A stretch of 64,000 bases of DNA. Source: Elusimicrobiota bacterium (GTDB lineage Bacteria > Elusimicrobiota > Elusimicrobia > Elusimicrobiales > UBA9959). Shown here one piece after another: positions 41,924-50,055 of the stretch (position 1 is the stretch's first letter; every line of letters begins with the position of its first letter). Both the position numbers and the translations under genes were made by a program. The notes under the pieces are model-generated. The model was not told the DNA's origin, searched no databases, and saw only the letters and a list, made by a program, of their open reading frames with translations. The stretch spans positions 1 through 64,000 of the forward strand of contig DMES01000078.1 of the NCBI GenBank assembly GCA_003450815.1, given 5' to 3'.

Positions 41924-43017
41924 TTTAGCGTTTCCTCTAATGCTATTTTCAGTATGGCCGGTTTTATGTTTTCCGCTGTTTCCATAAGACCGGGCGCCTT
42001 TATCAGCACAAAGCGATTTATGTTCCCGCGCGCTTTTTTATCTTTTGAAACAAGCGCGAGGAAGCGCTTGAAATCCCCGCAGGCCGCGCTCAGGGGTTTA
42101 AGGCCGAGCCCGCGTATAAGGGCGGTCAGTTTAGTAAATTCTGTTTCGGGCAGCAGGCCTGTCTCTTTTGAAACTATCAGGGCAAAAAACAGGCCGTGTG
42201 CCACGGCTTCGCCGTGAGGAAGTTTGCCTTTAGAAAGCGTTTCAAACGCGTGCGCGGCCGTGTGCCCGAAGTTTAACAGTTCCCGTTCACCGTTCTCGTC
42301 TTTTTCGTCTTTTGAAACAATAAACATCTTGAATTCGGCGCAGGCTTTGACACATTTGAAAAGGGCGCTACGGTCGCCTTTTAGGGCGGCGTTAAGGTTC
42401 GACAGCACGGTTTCGCGCAGGGAGTTGCCGCCTATAAAGGCATATTTTAAAAGCTCTCCGGCGCCGGAGAGCAGTTCTTCGCGCGGCAGGGAATCCAGGA
42501 AGGCCGTATCGCAAACGGTCAGGTCAGGTTGATAAAAAGAGCCGAGCATGTTCTTTATTCCGCCAAGATTGACGGCGGTCTTTCCGCCAAGGCCCGCGTC
42601 TATCTGGCCCAGAAAAGTGGTGGGGACGCTTATCCATTTTATTCCCCTCATGTAAATTGAGGCTGCAAACCCGGCCAGGTCCGTAACCGAACCTCCTCCC
42701 GCAGCGAGTAAAAGAGACTGGCGGGAAAAGCTGTGTTTGAGCAGGAAAAGGCAGAGTCTTTCCAATTCAGCAATGTTTTTGTTGCCGCCGCGGCCGGTCA
42801 GGCTGTAATAAATAAAATTTTTTCGCGTTGGGCCAAGCAGGCGCTTAAGGTTTTTGCTGAATTTATTTTCGGCGAGTGGTTCCGTTACCACGCAGACCTT
42901 GTCCGCTGCGTCAAAAAGCCCGCCAAAAACCCCCGGCAGGTTTTTGAGCCCAGTGGTAAAAACGGTTTTAACGGTCTTTTCCTCTTTAATGTTCAAAGCG
43001 AGTATTTCTGTTTTCAT
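41920..43017 (-). CDS. aroB: 3-dehydroquinate synthase
   Basis: A 365-residue NAD- and metal-dependent enzyme forming dehydroquinate from DAHP. Visible: LAAGGGSVTDLAGFAASIYM, WISVPTTFLGQIDAGLGGKT, GAGELLKYAFI, and the metal ligands in LLNFGHTAAHAFE and LPHGEAVAHGL. The start is ATG 43017 because the extra N-terminal residues of a longer reading derive from the palindromic leader repeat. It heads the aroBQA-mtgA block. Confidence 0.95.
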   Translation of the reverse strand: MKTEILALNIKEEKTVKTVFTTGLKNLPGVFGGLFDAADKVCVVTEPLAENKFSKNLKRLLGPTRKNFIYYSLTGRGGNKNIAELERLCLFLLKHSFSRQSLLLAAGGGSVTDLAGFAASIYMRGIKWISVPTTFLGQIDAGLGGKTAVNLGGIKNMLGSFYQPDLTVCDTAFLDSLPREELLSGAGELLKYAFIGGNSLRETVLSNLNAALKGDRSALFKCVKACAEFKMFIVSKDEKDENGERELLNFGHTAAHAFETLSKGKLPHGEAVAHGLFFALIVSKETGLLPETEFTKLTALIRGLGLKPLSAACGDFKRFLALVSKDKKARGNINRFVLIKAPGLMETAENIKPAILKIALEETLK

Positions 43018-43019
43018 CA

Positions 43020-43106
43020 AAAGTTTTTGCCGCAAAAATTTTTACCATATCCGGCATGGGGATGGATAAAACCCCGTGTCGTGTAGGATAAAATGTTGTT
43101 CCTCAA
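43020..43106 (-). repeat. Palindromic A/T leader before aroB with TGTTG module
   Basis: AGTTTTTGCCGCAAAAATTT and following T's lie directly upstream of the aroB ATG. About 50 bp further upstream is AAAATGTTGTTCCTCAAC. Both modules match the element between ychF and dsbD, where they are adjacent. Confidence 0.6.
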
Positions 43107-43435
43107 CTAAACCCGGAAAGGAAAGCATTTATTATCCACAGTACCAGAGCAAATATCATAGCCCACCAGAAACTAGCCACATGAAACCCCGGTACCAGCC
43201 AACTGACCAACTGCACCATCCCGCCGATAATCACGAAAGTAAAAAGTCCCAGCGTCAGTATGTTTATAGGCAGGGTAAGAATTATTAGTATGGGCCGCAG
43301 CACGGCATTTGCAGCACCCAGAACCACGGCCACCACCAGCGCGGTTGTAAAACTGTCAAGTTTGACTCCCGGGAGGATTCTGGCCGTAACAAAAACCGCC
43401 ACCGCGCTCAAAACCAGATGGATGATTATTTTCAT
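43103..43435 (-). CDS. Phage holin family 4-like (YvlD-type) membrane protein
   Basis: A 110-residue protein with four hydrophobic helices, beginning KIIIHLVLSAVAVFVTARIL followed by PGVKLDSF. LGAANAVLRPILIILTLPIN and LGLFTFVIIGGMVQL are typical of the Phage_holin_4_2/YvlD group of bacterial membrane proteins. Despite the name these are chromosomal proteins of unknown function, often linked to envelope stress; nothing phage-like is adjacent. Confidence 0.88.
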   Translation of the reverse strand: MKIIIHLVLSAVAVFVTARILPGVKLDSFTTALVVAVVLGAANAVLRPILIILTLPINILTLGLFTFVIIGGMVQLVSWLVPGFHVASFWWAMIFALVLWIINAFLSGFS

Positions 43436-43507
43436 ATGAATTTTTCAGGCTCGAAGCCGCAGAAACAATAATACCAATTTTTCCGCCTATCCCCCTCGCA
43501 AAACAAA

Positions 43508-43531
43508 ACCGCCGGGGGGCTCCCCGGCGGT
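43508..43531 (-). terminator. Strong Rho-independent terminator
   Basis: ACCGCCGGGG and CCCCGGCGGT form a perfect 10-bp stem with a 4-nt loop; on the minus strand it is followed by TTTGTTTTG. It lies downstream of the glycine-repeat protein gene. Confidence 0.85.
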
Positions 43532-43578
43532 TTCGCATTAATGGTCAACAGGACAAAATCTGCGCTGTTGACGCTCCT

Positions 43579-45795
43579 CTACTGCAAGTTCAGTTTATCG
43601 CTGTTAATATAACCCTCGTTCCAGTTCCCGCCGCTTACTTCGGACTTGCGGACCTTGTAATAACCATTCTTCTCGCCGGTTATTATGACTTTTTCGCCGC
43701 GGTTAACCTTGGCGATAGAATTGGAGAAGATCCCGTGGGTACCGCTCCTTACATCGGTGTCATTCTTTGACACTACGCCGATCTTATTGGGGTTCGTTCT
43801 AGTGTACATCTGGCGGGTATCGCCGACGAGGTTGCCCTTTTCCGAGAACGTCACGTAAAGAGCGTCCGCGTCCGGCGCGACCACATCATAGAGCTTGCCG
43901 ATGTTAAAGCTCACAACAGCTTTTGCGCGGCTGCCCACACCGTCGACTTTCAGATCGGGAACAAGAACTATCTCCCCGCGCTCGCTCTTGACCACTATGG
44001 CGACAACGTCCGATTTCTGGAAACCGAAGTTCCTTAGTTCGGCCTTCAGTATGATATTTTCGCTCGCCTCGAACTTGCCGTCATTGTTCTCGTCGTAGAA
44101 CGAGATATCCAGGACCTTCAGGACCGCGTTCTCGCTGTAATACTTGTCAGCCGCCGCGATACCGGACTGTTTGCCGGCTTCAAAAGCGCCGGGATACACC
44201 TCGGCTGCCGTCTTCTCGTAGCCCGCTTTGTATCCGAGTTTCGTCTGTTCTGCGGTGCCGGCAGCCCAACCTTCCTTCTGGCCGACAGCCTGGCCGTTAT
44301 TCAGGCCTTGAGTGCGCTGGTCGGCATATTCCAGCTTACTGTATTGCTCATAGTAATAAGAATACGCCGAGTTATACGCCGTATTATAAGCATCCTGGTA
44401 TCCCTTCTCTTTTCCTTCGGTAAAGCCGTTCCTGTAGCTGCTTGAGAACTGAGCATCGTAGGCCCGCCTGTATGCCATCTGGTATCTTTCGTTATATCCG
44501 TCACGCTTGGCGTCATCATACGCCCGCTGGTAGCTTCTGCGATAGCCCTCCTGATAACCTGCCTCATAGGCGCGTTTCTCTTCCGGGGTTGTATACCCGT
44601 TGCGGGCCAACGCTATCGGAAGATCCGTCCTTTTGTCCATCGTCAGGGCGCTTTTTGCGAAGCCGCCCCTCTGGGCTTTGAAGCCACTCCTCATGGCCTG
44701 TATGTCGGAGAAAGAGCTTTGCAATTCGGCTTCACGCTGGCTGAAGCCGGCCTGATAGCCAGCTTTCTGCCCGTTCCCGGCTTCTATAGCCGCAGCGTCG
44801 GCCTGCCCCTTCGCGTATCCGGAGCTGTAGGAAGCGGCGTCCTGCAACCCTGCTTGTTTCGCCTCGGCAAAGGAGGTGTTGTAACCGTCAGTATATCCCT
44901 CGTCATAGCAGCGCTTCTTTCCGGCCTCGGTCCCGCTATTAGTTCCGACGTTCTGGCCGTCCAAGCTTCCTTTCTGTGTTCCCGCAGACTGATCTACGTT
45001 ATAGCCGTCTCTATAACCCGATTGCCTGCCAGCGGTATCACCATCATTAATGCCGTTCCTTTGTCCGTCTCTTTCTCCGGCTTCAATACCGTCAGAGTGG
45101 CCTGCCCGTCTTCCTTCCCTGATGCCTACTTCGGAACCATCCCTTATGCCATCGTTACGCGCATGAGTGGTATCTACCGGCACAGGCGGCTGTGGAGGCT
45201 GGGGTGGCTGGCCGCCGTGATTGCCACCGGGCTGGCCGCCATGATTACCGCCGGGCTGACCGCCTGGGTTACCGCCAGGCTGGCCGCCGCCCGGGAAACC
45301 GCCGTGGTCATTACTGGGGCCACCGGGGTTACCGCCGGGCTGACCGCCGTGATTGCCGCCGGGCTGACCACCGGGGTTACCGCCAGGCTGGCCGCCATGA
45401 TTGCCGCCCGGGAAACCGCCGTGGTCATTTCCGGGGCCGCCTGGGTTACCGCCGGGTTGGCCGCCGTGATTGCCACCGGGCTGACCACCGGGTTGACCGC
45501 CGGGCTGGCCGCCAGGCTGGCCGCCATGATTGCCGCCCGGGAAACCGCCGTGGTCATTTCCGGGGCCGCCTGGGTTACCGCCGGGCCCGCCGCCATGATT
45601 GCCACCGGGCTGCCCAGGCTGCCACCCTTGGGGCGGTGGCTTGCCTGGAAAAGCTTTTTGTTCTTGTATGATTTGCTTAAGACTGTCGCTAACATCCGAC
45701 AGTTGCATGACAGACCCGTTGTCTGAGGCCAATACCACACCCGAGGCCATTAGAAGATAGGGTACCAACGTCGCCGCGCAGAATGTTTTTTTCAT
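43579..45795 (-). CDS. Secreted glycine-repeat protein with GX3 repeats and C-terminal SH3-like domain
   Basis: A 738-residue exported protein. A signal peptide (about 1-24) precedes a low-complexity segment (about 50-205) built from units like GGNHGGQPGG. Residues about 210-560 have a glycine every fourth position for long stretches (IRDGSEVGIREGRRAGHSDG), like the deca-GX3 pattern of Yae1-type proteins, later shifting to Tyr/Ala-rich repeats. A beta domain (about 570-665) contains the calcium-loop-like DENNDGKFEASE, and the last 75 residues (VVSKNDTDVRSGTHGIFSNS) look like a bacterial SH3 domain. The role may be cell-wall or surface related. A strong terminator follows. Confidence 0.8.
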   Translation of the reverse strand: MKKTFCAATLVPYLLMASGVVLASDNGSVMQLSDVSDSLKQIIQEQKAFPGKPPPQGWQPGQPGGNHGGGPGGNPGGPGNDHGGFPGGNHGGQPGGQPGGQPGGQPGGNHGGQPGGNPGGPGNDHGGFPGGNHGGQPGGNPGGQPGGNHGGQPGGNPGGPSNDHGGFPGGGQPGGNPGGQPGGNHGGQPGGNHGGQPPQPPQPPVPVDTTHARNDGIRDGSEVGIREGRRAGHSDGIEAGERDGQRNGINDGDTAGRQSGYRDGYNVDQSAGTQKGSLDGQNVGTNSGTEAGKKRCYDEGYTDGYNTSFAEAKQAGLQDAASYSSGYAKGQADAAAIEAGNGQKAGYQAGFSQREAELQSSFSDIQAMRSGFKAQRGGFAKSALTMDKRTDLPIALARNGYTTPEEKRAYEAGYQEGYRRSYQRAYDDAKRDGYNERYQMAYRRAYDAQFSSSYRNGFTEGKEKGYQDAYNTAYNSAYSYYYEQYSKLEYADQRTQGLNNGQAVGQKEGWAAGTAEQTKLGYKAGYEKTAAEVYPGAFEAGKQSGIAAADKYYSENAVLKVLDISFYDENNDGKFEASENIILKAELRNFGFQKSDVVAIVVKSERGEIVLVPDLKVDGVGSRAKAVVSFNIGKLYDVVAPDADALYVTFSEKGNLVGDTRQMYTRTNPNKIGVVSKNDTDVRSGTHGIFSNSIAKVNRGEKVIITGEKNGYYKVRKSEVSGGNWNEGYINSDKLNLQ

Positions 45796-46262
45796 TACTG
45801 TTCTCCTGGGTTCCGGATTTCCGGAACTTTATTAAGCTGATAAGATATTGTAGCCGAACCCTCTGCGGATATAAAGAGCATAAAGGCCCTGTGTTTCGGG
45901 GAAAATGGCCCGCAAGATATAGGCCCTTTGGCCCTAGGTGGGGCCGTGCTAACCCGGATTAGTTCCGCTTTAGTAGACGGCCTTTCTTTGGCGCACATCC
46001 CGCCCCCTCACTGGAAAAAAGTTAAGATGTTTCTTCTGAGCCATAAAATCCAAAGTGATACAAAACCCTTAGAAAGTAAGGGTTTTGTATAGCCTGCCCC
46101 CGGCCCCACCTCCCAGAGTTGCGAAAATGCTACGAAGGCGAACAAATGGGGAGGTGGCCAAAGATTATGAGTAATATCAGGTACACCTTATTTTACTTGG
46201 TAATATAAGGCAGATGGGAAGGAGAATACGCGGGGGCTGGCGTCCCCGTGTGTTACTAAGAG
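45796..46262. other. 467-bp intergenic region with inverted repeats
   Basis: No gene seen. Next to the start of the glycine-repeat gene is a perfect inverted repeat GTTCCGGA-TT-TCCGGAAC (45810-45827). A weak promoter-like TACAAT lies further upstream on the minus strand. GGGCC-containing words recur near 45890-45960. A CCACCTCCC/GGGAGGTGG pair spans about 46105-46158. Confidence 0.5.
46058..46090. repeat. 14-bp perfect hairpin downstream of brnA
   Basis: ATACAAAACCCTTA and TAAGGGTTTTGTAT form a perfect stem around GAAAG. There is no flanking T-run on either strand, so terminator function is uncertain. Confidence 0.6.
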
Positions 46263-46556
46263 CTACTTGTGCGTGGAGTGATGAGCGTGATGCCCGGTCG
46301 CACGCTGCATGAGTATTTCGTTAATAAGCGTCTGATAGCCGATGCCGCGATGCTTTGCCTGAGTGTGTGCCCATTCAAGCACTTTGGGATTGAGCCGGAT
46401 CTGAATGGACTTGTATTTATCAAGTCCCTTCAAGGGCCGCCCACGGGAAGGCCTTTTGACTCCGAGTTTGGCTTCAATAGCTTTCCGGGCCATCTCCACC
46501 TCTTTACCCGTGACTCGATGCGCCTGTTTAAAGGGGAATTCCTTTATTTTGTTCAT
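46263..46556 (-). CDS. brnA: BrnA-like antitoxin
   Basis: A 97-residue protein from ATG 46556, behind AAAGGAGG. The C-terminal half has the ribbon-helix-helix pattern SIQIRLNPKVLEWAHTQAKH and GYQTLINEILMQRA found in BrnA/CopG antitoxins, which bind their own promoter and the RNase toxin BrnT. It overlaps the tail of a damaged brnT. A basic/His-rich C-terminus ends the protein. The antitoxin appears intact although its toxin is not. Confidence 0.85.
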   Translation of the reverse strand: MNKIKEFPFKQAHRVTGKEVEMARKAIEAKLGVKRPSRGRPLKGLDKYKSIQIRLNPKVLEWAHTQAKHRGIGYQTLINEILMQRATGHHAHHSTHK

Positions 46557-46703
46557 ATTGCCTCCTTTCACTACGATTGGCTTTTCTTGCGCTGATAATC
46601 CGAAAGACATCTCCCGGCTCTCGGATTGTAAAGACGATCACTAAAACGCCAAGTGTTTAACGGCATTCGCTTCGCCCTTTTTTACATCCCAGGTAAAGTC
46701 CAT
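46528..46703 (-). pseudogene. brnT: brnT toxin remnant with internal deletion
   Basis: ATG 46703 opens MDFTWDVKKGEANAVKHLAF, which matches the BrnT N-terminus, then hits TAG 46641. In another frame the next base begins VIVFTIREPGDVFRIISARK and ANRSERRQYEQN, the BrnT C-terminus, ending at TAA 46528 inside brnA. Compared with family length (about 90 residues), some 30-45 central residues are missing and the junction is out of frame. The toxin cannot be functional. Confidence 0.85.
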
Positions 46704-46709
46704 AATTAC

Positions 46710-46738
46710 AGTATATACCATAATTCACTGGATTTCAA
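46710..46738 (-). promoter_or_regulatory. Sigma-70 promoter of the brnTA locus
   Basis: On the minus strand TTGAAA (46738-46733), a 17-bp spacer and TATACT (46715-46710) make a near-consensus promoter 7 bp before the brnT start codon, so the message would be nearly leaderless for brnT and would now serve brnA. Confidence 0.7.
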
Positions 46739-46951
46739 GTGGGTTTTTAAAAATCTCTACCTCTGTCCCCTCAGAGGTGTGAAAGTGCTGCTTTTGCGAC
46801 GCTCAAACAAGAAACAGGGGGATTGCCCGAAGAGAGAGGAAAAAGGGCTCTGGACTTTTGCGACACGGGAAAGATGTTGACTCAATTCGCCGAATTCTAT
46901 GTCATAAATAAAGCGGTCCAAATATCCCTAATATCAATTTCCCGGATTATC

Positions 46952-47488
46952 TCAGAACAATTTTTTAAAATCCGGCCAGCCGTAGGCTACCTCCGCCAAC
47001 TCTATCCCCCCGAAAGTCTGGGTTTTCCTGCCAGGAAGCAGGATTCCTCCTATCGATTCATAATAGTGCCGTGTGGGATTGTTTTCCAGCACCTATAGGT
47101 ACATGCCGCAGTAACTATTTTCGAGGAGCCACCGTGCGAAATGTTTTGTCAGAAGGCGGCCAAGGCCCTTATGGTGATATTTTTTTAACAGGTAGATGGC
47201 GTACATTTCTCCGTCGTAATTTCCGATCTTTTCCCGTGCCTTGCCGCCTCCTGAAAAGCCTATAATCTCCATCCCGTCGAGAACGGCAAAATTTTTCTGT
47301 CCTGAATCTGGGGACAGCCGTTTTATCCAGCCTTGCAGAGCTTTTTCATGCGTCTGCCCGTCCAGCACGGAATCCGGCATTATTCCCTTATAGGTTTCTT
47401 GCCAGGCGTCAATATGCACCTTTGCCAGCCCTGCTGCATCCTTGTGTGTGGCGGCCCGCACAATAAATTTATTTTCTGATGTATTCAT
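46952..47488 (-). pseudogene. GNAT family acetyltransferase interrupted by an amber codon
   Basis: From ATG 47488 the frame encodes a GNAT protein (FIVRAATHKDAAGLAKVHID, then DGEMYAIYLLKKYHHKGLGR with the acetyl-CoA loop). At TAG 47093-47095 it stops after CGMYL, but the same frame continues VLENNPTRHYYESIGG, then GGIELAEVAYGWPDF, the normal C-terminus of this family, to TGA 46952. Relatives have Trp at the stop position (LWVLENNP), so a TGG to TAG change explains it. TAG is an ordinary stop elsewhere here (pilP, the ABC-F gene), so this is a probable pseudogene unless suppressed. Confidence 0.85.
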
Positions 47489-47527
47489 AAGTCAATTTAT
47501 CAGTCCAGAATCTGGAAAATTAGTCCG

Positions 47528-48046
47528 TTATTTAAACGAGCTAATTTTCCGGGCTATAAGGGCCGCTGTCCCGGCCGGCGTGCGCCCGGTGGTGTTTATT
47601 ATTAAGTCTGAGAGCCGGTAGAACGGCAGTCTTTTGGAGTAAAGTTTTTTGGCGCGCCTGCGCGCCTGCTCCCAGTTGCCGCGAAGCCGCGGCCTTGGGC
47701 CGCGGGCGGCCTTAAGCCTTTTTTCAAGCTCCGCCCAGAGGCAATGCAGGTAAATAGTAAAGCCGGTGGTTTTAAGGAGCTTGGCCCATCTGCGAGAGGG
47801 ATAAATCCCGCCGCCCAAAGCCGCCACCAATCCCTGTTTCCCGGCCATTTCGCGCATCGCTCCGGTTTCAAGGTCCCTGAAAGCTTTTAATCCTTTTGTG
47901 GTTACCAGCTTGCTTATTTTCATCCCTGCTTTTTTTTCAACTATGAGGTCCGAATCCGCGAACCTGCGTTTCAGCCGCCGCGCCAGGATTTTGCCGGTTG
48001 AGGTTTTGCCGGCGCACATAAAGCCGGTAAGATAAATATTCTTCAT
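47528..48046 (-). CDS. aroK: Shikimate kinase
   Basis: A 172-residue P-loop kinase phosphorylating shikimate. Walker A is GFMCAGKTSTGKILARRL; the substrate-binding ADSDLIVEKKAGMKISKLV and FRDLETGAMREM and LGGGIYPSRRW follow. The start ATG 48046 lies in the aroC stop (ATGA overlap), which rules out the longer in-frame reading. It ends the first aromatic block. Confidence 0.93.
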   Translation of the reverse strand: MKNIYLTGFMCAGKTSTGKILARRLKRRFADSDLIVEKKAGMKISKLVTTKGLKAFRDLETGAMREMAGKQGLVAALGGGIYPSRRWAKLLKTTGFTIYLHCLWAELEKRLKAARGPRPRLRGNWEQARRRAKKLYSKRLPFYRLSDLIINTTGRTPAGTAALIARKISSFK

Positions 48047-49110
48047 CGCTTGGCAGGCCGTCTGACGGCCATAGGCATTGATACGGCACAGCCATAGGCT
48101 AGTTTTTTTCCGGTTTTTAACCGCCATAGTTTAACCCGTTGTTTTATTTCCTCAAAAGTGTCGCCGCCGAATTTTTCAAGCAAGGCTCCGGCAAGCGTAA
48201 GCGCGGCCGCGTGTTCCGCTATAACGGCAGCGGCAAAAACAGCTGTGGTGTCGGAGGTTTTGGAAACAGCCTCGGTGTTTTTGAAGGTTTTCAGGTTTAT
48301 GGATGGAGTGCCGGCTTTAAGTCCGGGCACGGGTTTTATTGCGCAGCGCATTACCAAAGCGCGGCCGTTAGTCACTCCGCCGTCAAGCCCGCCCGATAGT
48401 TCGGGGGTTTTAGCGGCTGCAAGGCCGCTTAGGGTCGCAAGCTTAAAACCGCCGCCCAGTTCAAAACCCTTAACTCCGTTTACGCTCATAAGCGCGGCGG
48501 CCATCCGGGAGGTTAACTTTGCGTCCCACTGGTTAAAATTACCAAGGCCCGCTGGCAGATTCTCCGCCGTAATTTCAAAGACTCCTCCCAGAGTGTCACC
48601 GGCCGCACGCGCCCGTTTAAGCTCAACCGCTGCGCTTTGGGCCGTAATTTCATTAAGTCCGCCTAAAGATACTATTCTTGAATTTATACAGACGCCCAGA
48701 AGTTCATTAAGGCGCAGGGCGAAAGAACCCAAAGCCACCCTGGCTGCGGTTTCGCGGGCGCTGGCGCGCTCGCGTATAAGGGCGGCGTTTAAAGTGTCGT
48801 ATTTCAGCATTCCCGCCAGATCGGCGTGTCCCGGCCTTGGAACGCTTGAAAAAGGCAATTCGTTAAAAACCTTGATGTTTTTTATCAGTACTGTTATGGG
48901 CGCGCCGGTGGTTATTTCCTTTTGTATGCCGGAAACTACTTCAAAAGAGTCGGTTTCAATGGCCTGGCGCGCACTCCTGCCCGGCGCCTGGCGGCGGCGT
49001 TTCAGTTGTGCGGCTATATATTGCTTTGTAACGCGCACGCCTGCCGGGAACCCCTCTAAAATACCGGCCAGATATTTACCGTGCGACTCACCGGCGGTAA
49101 GGTATCTCAT
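48043..49110 (-). CDS. aroC: Chorismate synthase
   Basis: A 355-residue FMN-dependent enzyme making chorismate from EPSP. The N-terminal LTAGESHGKYLAGILEGFPA, the central RPGHADLAGMLKYD and RERASARETAARVALG, and the C-terminal SDTTAVFAAAVIAEHAAALT match the family. It uses the reduced flavin and its catalytic histidines lie in GESHG and RPGHAD. It is separated from aroE by about 96 bp of repeat-rich DNA. Confidence 0.95.
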   Translation of the reverse strand: MRYLTAGESHGKYLAGILEGFPAGVRVTKQYIAAQLKRRRQAPGRSARQAIETDSFEVVSGIQKEITTGAPITVLIKNIKVFNELPFSSVPRPGHADLAGMLKYDTLNAALIRERASARETAARVALGSFALRLNELLGVCINSRIVSLGGLNEITAQSAAVELKRARAAGDTLGGVFEITAENLPAGLGNFNQWDAKLTSRMAAALMSVNGVKGFELGGGFKLATLSGLAAAKTPELSGGLDGGVTNGRALVMRCAIKPVPGLKAGTPSINLKTFKNTEAVSKTSDTTAVFAAAVIAEHAAALTLAGALLEKFGGDTFEEIKQRVKLWRLKTGKKLAYGCAVSMPMAVRRPAKR

Positions 49111-49137
49111 GTAATCTCCTGTTTAGCGAATAGTGAA

Positions 49138-49245
49138 TGCTGGTTGCAAGTCACAAGTCTCATGTCACAAGTAAGAAGCTGAAGGAAGAATACAGCATCT
49201 TCAATCTTAAATCTTGGATCCGGAATCTTGAATTGTCAATCTTTT
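49138..49245. repeat. Oligomer repeats between aroC and aroE
   Basis: GTCACAAGTCTCATGTCACA around 49156 is a short tandem repeat. AATCTTAAATCTTGGATCCG followed by GAATCTTGAATTG (49203-49235) matches the repeat found in frame in the Wzy-like gene near 9341. The latter part encodes the final residues and stop codon of aroE. Confidence 0.6.
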
Positions 49246-50055
49246 CATCGTTTCCCGCTTAAATTTTACTATTTCCGCGATGTGTTTATTTGTCCAGAAT
49301 TCAAGCGAGCGCGCGGCCTGGTACACCAGTATTTCCTTGCCGTCTATTATTGTTTTGGCGCAGGCCATGCGCGCCGAACGGAGAAACCCGGTTTCGTCTC
49401 CCAGGTAAGCCAGGTCGCAATAAGCGGCCTTCCTGTTAAATATGGCGTTTATCCGACCGTACGCGTACATTCCAACAGGTGTGGCATTTATGAAAATATC
49501 GGCTTTTTCGGATTTTTCAGTGAAGCGGCGGACCTTAAATACGACCTTAGGGAAAAGTGCGGAAAATTCAGCGGCAAGAGCGCGCGCTTTTTTGGTATCG
49601 CGGTTATGCAGGCTTATTTCCCCAGCCTTATTGCCAGCCAGGAACCAGAGGGCGGCTTTTGCCGCCCCGCCGGCGCCCCAGACAACGGCGGTTTTGCCTT
49701 TTACCGTAAATTTTTTTTCACGAAAAGTGTCGGAGAGCGCCCGTGTGTCGGTGTTAATTCCCGCCATACCGTTTTTGTCAAATTTCAGCGTGTTGGCGGC
49801 TTTCACGCTGAAAACCGCCTGATCTGAAGCTGTTAAAAAACCGGTTATGGCTTCTTTAAGAGGCAGTGTTACATTTACCCCGGTCCAGCCGGCAGAGCGC
49901 AGCCGCTTTAAAGTATGCGCCAGGTCTTTTTCGCGCGTTTCATGCAGGGAGTAGGATATTTTAAAGCCGGTAAGCTCTGAGAATATTTTAAAAATTTCAG
50001 GCGAGAGGGAGTTTTTAAGCGGGTAGCCTATCAGGCCGATTTTAAGCATTTTCAT
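49207..50055 (-). CDS. aroE: Shikimate dehydrogenase
   Basis: A 282-residue NADPH-dependent enzyme. GLIGYPLKNSLSPEIF binds shikimate (Ser residues), VNVTLPLKEAI carries the catalytic Lys, GINTDTRAL carries the Asp, and VVWGAGGAAKAALWFL is the dinucleotide-binding turn. ATG 50055 shares a base with the DAHP synthase stop (TGATG); ATG 50049 is an alternative. The last ten or so residues (LTIQDSGSKI) come from an interspersed repeat, so the original C-terminus may have been altered. Confidence 0.92.
   Translation of the reverse strand: MKMLKIGLIGYPLKNSLSPEIFKIFSELTGFKISYSLHETREKDLAHTLKRLRSAGWTGVNVTLPLKEAITGFLTASDQAVFSVKAANTLKFDKNGMAGINTDTRALSDTFREKKFTVKGKTAVVWGAGGAAKAALWFLAGNKAGEISLHNRDTKKARALAAEFSALFPKVVFKVRRFTEKSEKADIFINATPVGMYAYGRINAIFNRKAAYCDLAYLGDETGFLRSARMACAKTIIDGKEILVYQAARSLEFWTNKHIAEIVKFKRETMKRLTIQDSGSKI

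Noticed and set aside
43103..43435. Prophage based on a holin-like gene
   Set aside because: YvlD-type proteins are ordinary chromosomal membrane proteins and no other phage gene is present.
45210..45640. CRISPR-like regularity
   Set aside because: The periodic GC-rich units are codons of a Gly-rich protein repeat without spacers; no cas genes nearby.
44719..45726. A 335-codon plus-strand frame opposite the glycine-repeat gene
   Set aside because: It is a by-product of the GC-rich repeat; the minus frame has a signal peptide, ribosome binding site, domain structure and terminator.
48158..49114. A 318-codon plus-strand frame opposite aroC
   Set aside because: aroC on the minus strand is certain and operon-linked; the plus frame is Ser/Pro/Ala-rich shadow sequence.
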